A stretch of 64,000 nt of DNA, from NCBI GenBank assembly GCA_026225945.1, contig JAMJFZ010004031.1:6288001-6352000 (forward strand), in the 5' to 3' direction. The translations under genes and the position numbers were made by a program. This stretch comes from Cricetomys ansorgei. Its lineage: Eukaryota > Chordata > Mammalia > Rodentia > Nesomyidae. This document shows positions 23,311 through 36,803 of the stretch, one piece after another. Position 1 is the stretch's first letter. Every line of letters starts with the position of its first letter. Below the pieces are notes generated by a model, which worked only from the letters and a program-made list of their open reading frames with translations, was not told the DNA's origin and searched no databases.

Positions 23311-24610
23311 AAAATATAATATAGTATACATGGAATTGTGGGGACTGCAAGTTAGAAACCAATAAACTAGAAAAGAGGTTATAAAAGACAACCTCTCTAG
23401 ACACTGAGAAGAGTCTGTAAAAACAACTCAGTGTGCTCCGACGGTTCGTGGCTCGTGTCTGCTTTTTTTTTTAAGAAAAGAACGAATAACTAATGAGCTG
23501 CAGAATGACTGGTCAGAGCATAAAATGGTCTGTTCTTTAAAAGCCTGCAGAGTCTGAGTGAGAGAAGAGAGAGCATTTCCATGAGATATTTTGGAAAAGG
23601 AGGAGAAAAAAAAAAAGAGGAACGAGAGGGCAACACACCCTGATCAGTTCCTGTACGTATTTTATATGCGACATTTAGTATTCTAGAAAAGAAGAGGTAG
23701 TTGGGGTCGCTTTCTTACTTGTTTGCAAAGGAGAACATGCATGGAATGGCATCACACAGACTCGAAAGTAAAACAATCCTAAAGAAGAGAGAGCAGAGGA
23801 AGGGATGAGGGGCGTGGCTGTGGTGAGGCTTGCTCAGACCCCAGCCATAGCTCTAGAGGTTGAAGTCTACAGGCACCGTGTCCTTCCAGTTCCTTGGTCA
23901 GTTCTAGTCACTGGTTCTTCGGACATGTGCTCAGCCCCTCCAGGGCTCGAGGCCACTTTGCAGTCATTCTACCGTCCATACTACCTACTAAGTCCATCAG
24001 ATATGTCGCTTGGGTGGTGCCAACTTGCTGCAGGACAATTCTGCCCCTTTTCTGAATTACTCTTGAGATTCCAGAGACAGCCCTCTCTCTCCCTTTTCAG
24101 AGAGTGGCCACCCAGGAAGGTTTCTTGTCTCTCCTCCTGTCCCCTCCTACCTCCCTTCTACCCACTTTTCTTTCCCTGACTCTCTTCCTTCCCTAACATA
24201 CACAGTGGAAAACTGCCAAGAGTCCTCTTGCTTGTCTGACGGGCTCTGTCCTTCTGTGGATGGTCCCCTTGCACAGAGCTGGCAGGCAGGCTCTTCTCAA
24301 AGCTGAATGGCAACTGTTGTTTCCGAGCCTCGGTTTACCTGAAAGAGAAGTGTCAGGTGTGTTACTACATGAGGAACCAAGGCATCATGACTCAGTGCGG
24401 AGAGTGCCTTGTTTTCCCGCTCTCAAAATCCTATTCTTGATACATATACTACATCTAAAAGGAGTGCTAAGAGGAAAACCTGCTCCCCTCCAAAATTTCC
24501 TATATATTCTTAGCCAAACAGGAATGAGAGGACTGCACAAGCATCCCAGAATATGTCTCCGTGTTCTTTTAGAAGCCCTTCTGCTAGGAGCTGTCATCTA
24601 AGCTCTGCTG

Positions 24611-24750
24611 CAATGAATGAAAGGGGTAAGAAGAGAAGTGAGGGGGAAGAGAGGAAAGGAACAGGTTGGAAAGGAAGAGAGAAGGAAAGAAGAAAGGCAG
24701 AGTTTTGGGAGGGAGGGGAAGAGGGAGAGAAAGAGGGAGGAGGAATAGTC
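24611..24750. repeat. Purine-rich (GA)n-like tract
   Basis: About 140 bp of sequence consisting almost only of G and A on the plus strand, interrupted by a few pyrimidines. It produces several overlapping open frames on both strands rich in Arg/Lys/Glu/Gly or Ser/Leu/Pro/Phe, none of which is protein-like. Confidence 0.85.
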
Positions 24751-26154
24751 TGGCCGTGACAGACCTCTGGCTGAAAATGTCTGGTTCCTGCTGCCATCTG
24801 CATCTTCCAGCTCCCCAAGGACATCCCACTCCATCCCGAGCCCCTCATCTCCACTTTCCGCCTCTCTTGGCCCCCCCTCTTGTCACTTGCCCACTTGCTT
24901 GCCCAAGCACAGTTTGCTCCAAAACACAGGACTCCCTAAACCTCCCCCTTTTAAAAGATATCACCCCTGCCTTTACCAGTCTTTCCTTCCCCCTCCTCTC
25001 TGCCCGCAGCGCATCAGCCCAGAGGACCATCTGTGTCTCGCCACCTGTCCTCAGCATCCCACAGCATCCCCATCGTCTCACACTGCTGCTCAGGATGAGA
25101 TCTGTGCCTGTCTGTCCCTTTCCCCCATGAGACTGGTCCCAGCACCCGAACATCAGAGCTCCTCAGTAAGTGTTTGCTGAGCAAATGAATGAAGAGATAG
25201 AAAAGTGAATAACTGGATACAGTAGCACAGGATAATTATGAGCAGTGGCAGATAGGAAGAAAGGTTTAATGTCATTCAAGTTATCATCAAAAAACATAAA
25301 AACCCTTTCAGCAGAGTATGCACCGCTATATTCCTGCCCATAATCTGAAGTATATGGCCTATAATATCTTTTTAGAAAGTGGTTTAGCTCTCATCGTGGT
25401 TGAATTGGCACTTAATTCCACTGTAAAGCCCCAGTTTATAGCCGTGAAGTTTTCAGAACTTTTGACTTTTTAAGCTGAGAAACATGTTAAATTTTCTTTT
25501 ACTCAGCATTGCCAGAGAATATAATCTCCCCAGTTATTTTAATATTTAGGTTAGCAGATTGGGCTAGCATACACCATACACAAAGTGCAGGAGATTGTGC
25601 CTGTGTGATTTCAGAAATTTATAATGTAATAAAAGGCATGCAATTTTCAGGATTACACTCCAAGTTTATTTGACTTAGAAGACCTTTTCCCAAACCTAAT
25701 AGAACTGATACAAACGTGGCATAGTAGTGTTCCTTCAGGATTAAGGGCTGGTGGCAGAGGACTTCTTAGCACATGGGCAGTGAAGGCCACTACCCTGCTT
25801 GACTCTTGCCTCATATTCTCCAAGGTGAGGCCTCTCACACTTGTGCCCACATCCTAGAGCACCGACCTCAGCACCTCATGCATCGGGATACTTGTTTTGT
25901 AGAGAATTTTCCTCCTCCAAGTAGGTACTTGAGATGACAAAGCGAACTTCTCTGCATACATATGCTTATAAATAAGAGGACCTTTCATTTGTTTTATGTT
26001 GTGTAACTTAGGAAAACTGTTCTTCGTACAGTAGTGCTTAATCTAGTTTATTCATATGTATTTTATAAGCTCAAAAACGGCCATCGTGAATCTATATTAG
26101 AATCTGTGGGAAAATGAGGATCTTCTCCCTAGTATGGCTAGTAGTAGCAGGGAC

Positions 26155-26275
26155 AGAGAGAGTTCCAGGCCAGCCAAGGCGACATAGTGAGACCCTATCT
26201 CAATAAAAAGAAAGAAGGTAAGACAGTAAGGAAAGAAGGACAAGAAAAGAAAAGAAAAAAAGGAAAGGAAAGAAA
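26155..26275 (+). repeat. B1 3' fragment with (GAAA)n-rich tail
   Basis: The fragment 'gttccaggccagccaaggcg' and 'acatagtgagaccctatctc' is the 3' half of a B1. It is followed by an A/G-rich tail of GAAA and GGAA units to about 26275. Confidence 0.65.
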
Positions 26276-26277
26276 GC

Positions 26278-26450
26278 AAGCTGTGTAAGAGCAGTGAGTA
26301 AGTCAGTAAGCATGTTCCTCTATGATTTCTGCTCCAGTCCCTCCCTGACTCCCCCTCAGTGATGGACGTGACAGGGAGCTGGCTGTGTGTCACATAAACC
26401 CTTTCTACCCAAGTTGCTTTGGCCAGAGAACCTTATCACAGAAACCTCTG
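26278..26450 (+). mobile_element. Second copy of the unnamed rodent repeat (3' end)
   Basis: The order 'ttcctctatgatttctgctc', 'tgactccccctcagtgatgg', 'cataaaccctttctacccaa' and 'gttgctttggccagagaacc' is the reverse complement of the left part of the element at 22871-23275. It is a 5'-truncated copy. Confidence 0.65.
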
Positions 26451-26823
26451 TTCAGTATTTTATGGGCTTGTCTAGTATGAAATGTGACTCTCTCGAGGAA
26501 ACATAATGTGAACAGAAAGAAGAGATCCTCAGACATTGGAAGATGAAAAAGATACAACATGCCAGGATGGCTGGGATGGGGGCAGCAAAAGGGAACCAGC
26601 TGCTTTGCCTTTCAGAAGTAGATCCTACAAGACTTGGGATGAGGAGAAGCCAGTACAGCCAAGAGCAGAATCCTGGGGCTACCGTGGTCAAGTACAGCAA
26701 AGTGGGCAGCTAGAAACAACAGACTTTTATCCATCCACATTTCCAGAGTCTGGAGTCAAGGACCCAGCAAGCTTCATTCCTTCTGGAGCTCTGAGGGAGG
26801 GACTTTCCAGGCCTTCACACCAT

Positions 26824-26825
<2 letters not shown>

Positions 26826-26870
<45 letters not shown>
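26826..26870. repeat. CA dinucleotide microsatellite
   Basis: About 22 uninterrupted CA units, just upstream of a B2 SINE. Confidence 0.95.
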
Positions 26871-26874
<4 letters not shown>

Positions 26875-26895
26875 TCAATGTTAAAAATAAATTAA

Positions 26896-27118
26896 AGGAA
26901 CTAGAGAGATGGCTCAGTGGTTAGGAGCACTTACTGCTCTTCCAGAGACCCAGGTTTGGTTTCCAGCACCCACATAGCAGCTCAAAAACACCTGTATCTC
27001 TAGTTCCAGAAGCTCTGACACCATCTACTGACATTAGGCTCCTGCACACATGTGAGACACATGCATTCAGTAACGTATACATATACACAAATAATGATAA
27101 AATAAACCAAAAAATAAA
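26896..27118 (+). repeat. B2 SINE, plus orientation
   Basis: Full-length order: 'ggaactagagagatggctca', 'ggagcacttactgctcttcc', 'ggtttccagcacccacatag', 'ctctgacaccatctactgac', a CA/TA-rich segment and an A-rich end with AATAAA-like hexamers near 27100-27118. Confidence 0.88.
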
Positions 27119-28929
27119 ACACCAGCCATTGGCTATTGGGCCCACTCTCATCCTGTGTGATGTCGGTAATGTCTGCACAGGACCTATTTCCATATCTGGT
27201 GACATCACAGGTACCAGGGGATAGGACATCAGTGTACCTCTGGGGAAGGCACCATGCTTTGCACAGCTCTAGAGGCATGAGCCTACAAAAATGAAAAGAA
27301 GACTAGAAGTTGGTAATGGGGATCTCAGGAATCTTCCCCAATCCGCTTAGCTAGGTAAATAACTTCTATAACTGCAGCCACCTTGGGAGGCCAGAGTTCT
27401 TCTCCCAGAGTACTGATGTGAGAAACACAGCGGAATGTAAACGTCTGTAGAATGGCTGGCTGGACCCCCACATTCGGCCCCTTGTTTGCACCTACAAAGC
27501 AGAAAAGTCACACGCTTCTTCTGTGGGATGTCCACAGCCCGAAGGCAGAGATCTGCAGACACTCGCACAGGGACTCTCAATAAATCAGACCCCTGCAGGA
27601 TGCCCTTGAAATAAAGCCCACCCATCTACCAGCGCAGCTCCTCAGCCCCTTGCGTCCACGCTCTTACAAGCGGCCTTGAACCTTGCCTTCAAGTATGGGC
27701 AGAGAAAAATCACAGACAGGTTGAAGAGAGGCTCCAGTACAAAATAATAGACCTGGGAAAAGGATACAAAGAAAGAAAGAAAAGAGAATTAGGGCACACA
27801 GAAGCAGAGAAAACAAAAGACAACTTTAAAATAAACAACTCTCAACTGCTTTAAAAAAAAAAAAAAGTAAGAAACTTGTTACAAAATGGCCAAGGGTTTC
27901 CCCTTTTCTACCAGTGTCTTAGTTTCATGATTTTCCTTTGATCTGGGTCCACTACATTATCAGGATCAGCTGACTGCCCCACTCAGACTCTGGTCATGCT
28001 CAGCAGCCGCTCCCTGGAGTCAGTTCCCAGAGTGTCGTGCCCCCTCCAACACCCCCACCCCCGTAACCCTGTGATCTTCCTAAAGCGGATCAGACTGCCT
28101 CACTCACCTTCCCTTCAGCCCCTGCCTCCTCATTGCTAGAGGGAAGGAACCCAAACACCCATGGACCTGTAACCCTCGGCCCTGCCATGACTGGCACCTG
28201 CTATTTCTACAATGCCACCTGGCTACTGTTCTGCCACATGCCCTGCTCCACCAGTCATCTCTGCGTGACAGTCCAGTCTCTGGCTTCAGAATCTGCTCAG
28301 ACAACAAGCTCCTTGCAAAGTAAATCTTTTCCCCTGAGAGGTTTATATAGTCCAGCCTCTCAACTCTCTGCGCCTCCCTTAGTAGCACTTCGTAATCTGT
28401 GTTCTTCCTATGCTACTCAGCTGCAATGTCCAACACACACTGACTGGGAACATAGTCTTCCCACATTCCCTCAGGAGATGCACTACACTTGCTATTTGTT
28501 ACCTGGCACCCTGGGACCTGCTGCCTCAATAGTACAGCACAGTGCAGAGTGTCAGAAACAGGAAACACGGGGTTACCATGCTACAGTTAATATACAGCTA
28601 ATATACTCGGCGTCTTTCACGGCTGCGTTGCCTTGTGGGGGGCTTCAGCATATCTGCCTTCATTTCCTGGATAAGAAACCAGGGAAGTTACATTGGCTGC
28701 TCAGAATCTCCTGGGAATTCGGGGCCATCCAGTATCTGGACCAATACCTCCTGTAAGAATAGAGAGGGGTGAGTGAGAGGACCGACTGTAACATCACAGA
28801 GATGGGAGACTCATTCTCTGAGTCCTTGGCCTGACATGGCTCCCATCAGCTTAGGTCTTGGTGGTACAGGTGATTTGGACAGCTGAAATTTTGGTGATTT
28901 GGACAGCTTTTTAGTTAGGAAAAGAGTAG

Positions 28930-28990
28930 CCAGAGGTGGAGAGGTGGAGAGGTGCTTAAGAGCACTGGCTCCTCTTCCAGAGGTGGTCCT
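28930..28990 (+). repeat. B2 5' fragment
   Basis: A 'ggtggagaggtggagaggtg' duplicated head is followed by 'cttaagagcactggctcctc' and 'ttccagaggtgg', which is the 5' part of a B2. The body does not continue. Confidence 0.6.
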
Positions 28991-29807
28991 GGGGGAGGGG
29001 AGTGTCTAAAGGAGGCAACAGGTCTGTTTTCTCAGTGTCCTCTTTCAAACCTGCCCTCCAGGGTCATCAGCCTCACTGGCTTCTTAACGGGTCACCACCA
29101 AGTCATAGATTCACAGAAAGTAGCCTCACTCTGCTACAGAGTACACACTGTATGGTAAAACCTTCCAGCATGGCTTGTCACTGTTGCTACATAAACATCA
29201 CCTCTACGTGGCATTGACTCAGCTGGAAATTCAGGTAATAGCCAAACTGCCTGACTCACCAGACTCAGTGGGTCTGCAACAGCGTTTCCTGAGCACTTAC
29301 TATGTGCTCTCAGGATTGGCTTTTAATGAGTTATCTGATTCTGTAGGATGCAATTTCAAGTTGGATACCGCAGCACTCCTCTGGGTGTGAAAACTGAGGT
29401 GAGGGTGTCTAAGACAAACCCAAGAAGATTCAGTAAAAGGCAGAGCCTAGATTCTTCCTGCTCTCAGGTCTCAGACTCAGAACCACTACAAATCCCTGAC
29501 ACCTGACACCGCACATGCGCGGGTGGTAAGATTACGCAGACTCAGAGCCTGTTTGTAGTCACCTACACAGAAGCAACCAATCAACTGCTGTGATAGCGAA
29601 CAGTCTAGAAGCAGGTCTGCAGATCCTCTACAGCCCAGAAAAGCCTAACCCGAAATGTCACTGTGGGATGAAACTAAGTTTAAAACCCAAGACTTTTGCT
29701 CATCAGCTTAGAGCTTATCCCAATATCGTCGCATCTATGTATAGAATTTGAAGCATATCTCAGTGTTTTTAAAGATATTCCAAAGATATAACATTAAAAA
29801 GGAAATC

Positions 29808-29912
29808 TCTGGGTATGTTAGTGCGTGTTGTAGTCCCAGCATTTGGAAGGCTGGGGAAGAATAACCAGACTTTGAAGTTATCCTGGGCTGCATAGTTAAG
29901 ACTCGGTCTCAA
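29808..29912 (+). repeat. B1 SINE, diverged
   Basis: Blocks 'gtgcgtgttgtagtcccagc', 'atttggaaggctggggaag', 'tcctgggctgcatagttaag' and 'actcggtctcaaa' are in B1 order. Confidence 0.7.
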
Positions 29913-30604
29913 AGGAGGGCGGAGAGTGGGGTGATGAATGAGAGGATTTCAAACCAGCAGAAAGCTGACTGAACCGGAGTTTGTTTTGAAGGGCAGGGTG
30001 GTAAGCTGAGCTGCCTCTAAGAAGGGGGAAATGGAATGAAAAGTCAGCAAACAAGGTAGAAAGGACAGCGCCGAGAGGGCCCGAGAAGCTGAACAGAAAA
30101 TCTGAAGGAAGATAAATGGATAATTTAACAGCCGTTCAGTTTTTAAGCAAGACAAAGAGCAAGCTACATTGCATCAGAAAAGGACTAGAAATGATGATGG
30201 ATGACCCTCAGGATCGCGGTGGCCAGCCCGGGGCAGATCTGAGGAGCTAAATAAGGATTCGGGACTGATAGGGATTGAAGAGTTTTTCAAAATCTATTTA
30301 ATGGTCAGGCAGGGGACATTGATCGCTTTTTGGAGGAAATGTTGAGGTGCAATGAGGTGGTCAGCCCTTATTTCCGAAGTGGCTGGGTGAGCCAGAGAGG
30401 AGAGTGGGCATACACAGCGCCGTCGTAGCATACAGGAGGTATTAAGATCATTTTTGAAGAATAGTGAGGAAATACTATTCACTTTGATTTTTATGAAATG
30501 AGCATTTGCCTTTTCTTTCCATACTGGGAAGCTTTCTTTAATTATTGACTTATTTAACAGTTCTCACACAGCCAAAAAATAGCCCTAGTGAGTTTGTTTA
30601 TTTA

Positions 30605-30690
30605 TTATTTATTGCATTGCTGGGGATTGAACACAGGGATGCATGCTGGGTAAGTACTTGGCCACTGAGCTATATCCCCAGCCCCATGGT
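30605..30690 (-). repeat. ID-type SINE, minus orientation
   Basis: The block 'tgctggggattgaacacagg' (reverse of the box B region), then 'atgcatgctgggtaagtact' and 'ccactgagctatatccccag' plus 'cccc' are the reverse complement of a tRNA-Ala-derived ID element. Confidence 0.75.
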
Positions 30691-31636
30691 AGGGTTTTAA
30701 ATATTTTATTGCTGAATAGTTAACACATGCCCAGTGAACACAATTAAAATGTTTGGGAAAACAAAAACAATCAAGAGAATGATTGTCCTCACGCTGTCTG
30801 CCTGCCTCAGTTCCTCTCTCTCTCGGAGAGCCACCGCTCTCCGATGTTGTGAGCAATAAGGACTGTCTACAGGAAGCATGAATACCGTGTCTCAGCGCTG
30901 ACTTCAGCACACAGTGCTTGCGTACTGCTGTACACACAGGTGATGGTGGGGATGCGTCCCTTTACATAGCACTATACTTTGAGATTGTTTCCTGATTTGT
31001 CGCCAGAGCTGGTCCATCCTTTGATTGGCTGCCTAGTATTAAGCTTTAAAGATAAAGATTAAGTTATCTAACCAATAACTAGTTATATGTGGACACCGAC
31101 GTTTCTAAAAGGGTGCTGTTGTAAACAGGATGCCGTTATCTTCATACACACACGTTTCCACGCTCTGTTGACAGGATCAGTGACCAGACGTGAGGGTGCT
31201 AGACTTTGAAGTGGTTACTTGGAATTTGGACGGCTACGGCCAAAGGTTGCTCTGTGGAATTTGAGCTGTTGTTATGTTCCCATCAGTAAAGCCTCTAGTT
31301 CCAAGTCACTGTACCCTGAGTGACGACAAGAAGTTGTGTTATCGAATTTCTTTAATTCTTGTTAGTCCCATGGAAGTAAAATGTAACTCCTTATAGTTTT
31401 CACTTCTATTTTCCATACCGTATGCATGATGTGGTCTTAGATTTACTTGCTCCAGGGCTGCTTGTTTCTGTAAATTCTCTTCCTGCTTTTCCTCCTTTCC
31501 TGTTGAGTAGGGAACTCTCTGTACATTACATTATATTACATCTTTCCCAGTTTGTCATTGTCATGTTTGTTTACGCTATACATATATTGATAGTTTGGCT
31601 TTTTTTTTTTTTTTGCTTTTAATGGTTATTTGTTTG

Positions 31637-31692
31637 TTTGTTCTGGACAGGGTCCCACTGACCGAGCTGGCCTCGAACTCTCAATGTGGACT
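31637..31692 (-). repeat. B1 fragment, minus orientation
   Basis: The block 'ctggacagggtcccactgac' followed by 'cgagctggcctcgaactctc' is the reverse complement of the B1 3' half, preceded by a GTTT-rich former poly-A tail. Confidence 0.65.
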
Positions 31693-34382
31693 ATACTATC
31701 TTAACTGATAACACCTTCTAATAGACTTTAATGTCTGATACGTCTAATTTCACCTTCCCAAGTACTCTTCAATATTTTCTAGGTCTGATTATTTTTCTCT
31801 ATAAATTTTAAACTTTAGTTCAAGACAAATCAAGTGTGTCTTTTTATTAGAAATCTCATTTTATTTTAAATGGTCTATGACTGAAAATTAATATGTCCTC
31901 CTAACGTTGGAAAGGCGGGATGTGCTGCCCACTAGGGAGTGTTTAATCTATTAAAGCCTATGTTCCTGTAGAACAAAAGCTGCACTTTAGAAACTTAAGA
32001 AAACTATACGGGTGTTGGTCCCACTGAGCCTATTCATGCAAGCATCCCTGTATCTTAGCCTAGGAGCAACCTATAATGTAAGAAACAAGAGCCACAATGA
32101 TCTGCCCTCTGCCAGGTGCTACAGTAGGAAAATGAAGCCCTGTCCATGGGCAAAGAGGCCAGCTACTTATGTAACACCCTCCATAGAGAGGTAAATATAG
32201 AGAGATGTAGGTGATCTAAGCATAGATCCCGAGGTAAATGAAAGACATTCCAGTATTTATCTTCTTATTCTTTCTCTTGAAGATCTCACTTTCCTTTCTC
32301 GTCCTGGAACTAAGAAGAGGGGAGTTTCCTTACCATACAGAAAATGACCACTAAAAGAATAGGGGGTCTCTGTCCCCAAAGTCCTCTACCTACAGACAAG
32401 AAGGCATTCTTCTGGGGTCTCAGTCTCGGTAGAGCATTGGGAGGTGAGAGCTTCATGACTCTCACCTTGAAGTATGTGCATCGCTTGCTGCTTGGAGCAA
32501 GGGCCACTTTTAAACTCACACAAGTATGTGTACCCGTACACGCGTGCCATGTGTGAGCATGCTCAGTAATCACCAGATTCGCATCGTGCCTGCTCATTAC
32601 TACTTGTAATTAGTCTCTGGCTCTTGGGAAAACTTTCAAACACATGCTTTTGAAAAGAGGAAATGCTGAGAGCATATTCTAGAATCCATTCTTGGAGGCC
32701 CTGGAGCACTCTCCTCAGAACACCATTTATGTTATAAAAGCATGGCTTTGCAGCTGCATTCAAAGGACCCTCCCCTGCAGACACCCTACTCATTGTGCTT
32801 GGGGCCTCTCAGGCTCGAAGCACATGAGAAAAATACTTTTAAGTAAGAAAATGAATGTTTGCAGTTTTCCAAACTCAAATTTTTAAATGGTTCCCTTTGC
32901 ACGTTGCATTTTGAAAAAAAAAATAGATTTTACGCATTTCTATAAAAACTCAGGTGGCCTAATTTTATTGGAAAACACTCTGGTGTGTAAAAAAGGTGGA
33001 TTATTACCATGTGACTACATTTTAGTTACATGTCCCAACCACCTCTTACTTGAAGCCCCATTCATCAAAGGCTAGGGCTTCTGGGTCAGCAGCCATTCCT
33101 GCCAAGTCAGGAGTCATCCACACAATGAACATGATTGATGAGCTACCAGACTGCTCTGAAAACCCAGCCACCAGGATAACCCGGGACGCTGTCCTAGAGG
33201 GGCTCATTAGAACAGAAGGCACTGTTCTCTCTTCCCATTCGTGGGAGCTGTCCTTCAGCTGGCCTGTCAATTATTGCTCACAGTCCTTGTTTTATCTTCC
33301 CAAAGCAAGGTGGCGTTGAGTTGTAGATAAAAAGATTCATTGTCTACCCCTAAAGTTTTTGAGAAGGTGTTGAGAAGGTCTCCCTTTTTGAACTATCCAA
33401 AATCAGGGATTCTGAAACAAACTCCCTGCAAAAGATGGGATGTCCTCTCTCTTCGTTGGCCCCGCAATAAGATGGGAAGCAGTTTTTTGTGACCAGAATG
33501 CCAGCTAAGATCCCAGATAAGAGGCTACCACAGGCTTTGTACACAGACAGGTCTGGACTGACTTGTCGGCCCTGATTTACATTTAACCGTGTCAGTTTAG
33601 GATCTATGAACCTGATTTCCCCAGTATCAGGTGCATAATCTGTGTAAAGAGACCCAATGAGACCCACTCACTGCACAGTTGTGAGGTTAAATCAGTAAGG
33701 ATCAGCGCTCTTCACCTGGCACCTGTAACCAAGACCAGCCAATTGCTCAATGGTTCATCATCTACTCTCTAGAATCGCAAGCAATGGGCAGTACCCAGAA
33801 CAGGCTATGTCCATAGATGCAGCTCATTCAGCTAGACACTGTTCAGTCCCCACCATGCCCAGCTGTATCTTACAGCCTGACATTATGGAAATAGCAATGC
33901 TCTAATCCTGGGAGTCTAAATTTCTTGCCTCATTAATTCAGAATGTTAATGTCATCATGAATATCTTTTCCCACAAAGAAATCCCTCGAGCATTTAAAAA
34001 AGAAAGCAAAACACGTAACTGTGGGGTCAGGACAGAAATGGAAAGAAAGAGCTTGGTTGTATGTTAACTTTCATATGCACCAGTAGTCCTCTCCAGCCTT
34101 GAAAAGAAAATGACCTCTTTGTAAGTTATTACTGGTACTGTAATTAGCTTCCAGGATATTAGACATAGATGCCATGAGCACCATCTTCAGGTATATCTTG
34201 GATCGGTGATGCCCTTAAGACACCAACTGCAGATCTGAATCATGCTTGCTCTGGATTCTAATGAGCCTGCCTGCTTTTGTGTGAAGCATTACTACTGTGG
34301 CTTTATCATCTTTACTGTTCCTTGGGTAGCTGTCTCCCATTATTTAGATTTTAAGATTTCCAGTATCACTAACACACACATG

Positions 34383-34383
<1 letters not shown>

Positions 34384-34423
<40 letters not shown>

Positions 34424-34431
34424 ACACACAT
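34384..34431. repeat. CA dinucleotide microsatellite
   Basis: About 20 CA units with one CGTA interruption near the right end. Confidence 0.95.
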
Positions 34432-36699
34432 ACATACCTGACAGTATGTTTTAATTTCTGTATACCTCTCTCATAGACAACTTGTCATTGCTCGGTAGTA
34501 ATACCACACGCAGAAAAATCATTTTCTCAGTTGGATAAAGCAATCCACCCTGCGTGGTAAACATAGTGTAACACTGGATTCGCACAAGGTGGAAATAACT
34601 ACAGGCTGTAAGTTTTCCTTTCTGGGTTCACCTGGATCCTGCCAGGCAAAATGATTGCCCACAGCTAGCTCACCCTGTTGTGTCCCCTTCCCTACAATTG
34701 TGCTGTCACATTGACTCTGCCACCAGAGGGAGCAGACCTCCTCCACCAGTGCCTGCCGGGTCCACAAATCAGGACAGGATGAAAATGTGCAACCTTCTAA
34801 GAAAAAAGGCCCTCTGTGCTGGGCCAGCTGGGGCTCGGGGGAAAGGAAACACCTACCACTTGGTCTTATTTGGAGTGGGAAGGGCTGTTGAGTGAGTGTC
34901 AGCACCATGTTTCTGCACTGAGGAAGGTGGGACACCCATGATCCAGCCACCAGTTCAGAGTGTTTGGGGGAGGCACCAAATTCAAGGAGCAAAAGTAAGA
35001 GTGCCCGGCTTAGATCTGGCAGTAATGGGATTTAGTGTCTCATGTGGCTAGGGAGCACAGAGGGCCAGTTGGTGTAGAGCTGGACCTAGGGAACCCATAG
35101 GTGCCAGAGAGACTTGTCCTCTCCCCTGCCTGCCCTGGTAGAGTTCTAGTCATCATAATACTAGAATAATAACATCTTCCATCTGCTGGTGTGTGTGCAC
35201 ATGGCAAGTCGGCTTCTGCGAGTTTTCCTGCTGGATGGTGGGGTTGCGCACTGTCCAGTCACGTGTTCTCTAAGAGAACCTAGTCCATGCGTTCCGATGG
35301 CATGCTCTGCACATGACTTGGGCCTGCCTAAAGAGGGGCCCACTGGTTCATTTGGAATGAACCTAGAGGTCCGGGCTCTGAAACCACATCTCTGTCATTA
35401 TAGCTGTTACTGCACCACGATAAAAAGAGAAGGAAGTTCCAGGTTAAATTGCACTAGCCTTCTGACTGACTAAACAAACATTGTGATACTCTTGTGGCCA
35501 GCCTGGAGGAGGCAGGTTCGTGGACTAGGTTCTATACTCGAGGAAGAGTAGCAGGTCAGTGTTTAGCTTCTGCTGTCCACAAGAGTTCATTTATAACCCA
35601 TTGCTAAGAAAAAAGTTAATCAACACATGCACACGCATGAACATACATACTCACTCCGCCCCCTGTCTGCAGTAGATCAGTTTTTTTACTGATCAAGGTG
35701 ATTAGAGCATCCTGCCATCTTCACAGACAGTCAGAAAACAGAGACCTAACTATGACATCATTTATATTCTGCCACTAGGACCAGATAAAAACAACCTAGA
35801 ATATCCAATTCTGGACTGCAAGGATATGGCACCTACATAAACATGATCGAGACCTCTATCTTTTTCAGCAGATGGATACCCTTGAAAGTTTGCCTTGCCA
35901 TCACAGGATAGCCACTGTAGCTCTAGCTACTAGCCATTAAGTTGAAATTTCAGCAACAGCAAGGAACTAGGGATAAAGGCAAGAGCGAGCACCTCCCGGC
36001 TGAGTATGAGCCTTTCAAACATTGTCCCTGAGACTCTGCCTTATGAATTCTGCTTACATCTCCCTGGTCATTGTTAAGTTCAAGGAAGGCTAAAATGCAT
36101 ACGGGATGGGCAGCTTGCAAACTCTGCTAGAAAAGCCACAGTGTCGAGAGAATAAATGGCCATGTCCCCAGATAGGGCAAAGGTTATAAGGCTAGAGTCT
36201 CTCAACCCTTTTGCCGTGGCCAAGGAAGAAGGATGAAAATAAATAGCTCACACTCCCAGCTGCTGGAAGCCCTCTGAGTCATCTCTGAGAGTCATGGCCT
36301 CTGCAGGGGCTTTTTCTTATTTCTGCCCTTGCTTCTGTTCCCAGTGTCAGCTCCCTAACTTGACAGCCTTTGAACCCTGTTCACGGTGTGCAGGGTGGTT
36401 GCCTTCTCTCCTGCTCACTTCCTTCACACGGGTCTGAGGACACTGCAGCCCTGGTGTCTGCTGAGACACTTCCTGGGAAATTATATTCTTTAGGATGGAC
36501 AAACAAGACCTGCCTAGAAATTCACTTTTTTTTTCTCTTAACTCCCATGTTCAGGGTCACCCCATAGAAAATCATATACTAACATCACAAATACGGTAGT
36601 TGGTGACTACTGTGGACTCTGGATTTTAAAATCCATGTCCAAACCCCAATACTGTTTTCCCCAGACAAATTTTGTAATATTTCTGGGCCAGGGTCCTTC

Positions 36700-36803
36700 C
36701 GTTTTGGTGGGGGGTTTTTTGTTTCTGCTTTTGTTTTGGTTTGTTTGGGTTTTTTTTGTTTGTTTGTTTGTTTGGGCTTGGGTTTTTTTTTTGGGGGGGG
36801 GGG
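36700..36803. repeat. T/G-rich low-complexity tract with poly-T/poly-G run
   Basis: A stretch of GTTT and T-runs ends in ten T followed by eleven G (36783-36803). Poly-G of this length next to poly-T is prone to slippage. Small open frames through it are rich in Phe, Leu, Val, Gly or Lys and are artefacts. Confidence 0.85.

Noticed and set aside
24594..25180. Several overlapping frames of 80-154 codons on both strands
   Set aside because: They are produced by the purine-rich tract and its surroundings, which lack stop codons through base composition.
26536..26895. Frame of 119 codons ending in a Thr-His repeat
   Set aside because: The repeat is the CA microsatellite in translation, and the rest is unrecognised intronic sequence.
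28133..28756. Open frame of 207 codons in the last Pde11a intron
   Set aside because: The longest frame outside the genes, but its composition is not protein-like, no domain is recognised, and no splice or promoter context supports it. Chance frames of this size are expected in 64 kb.
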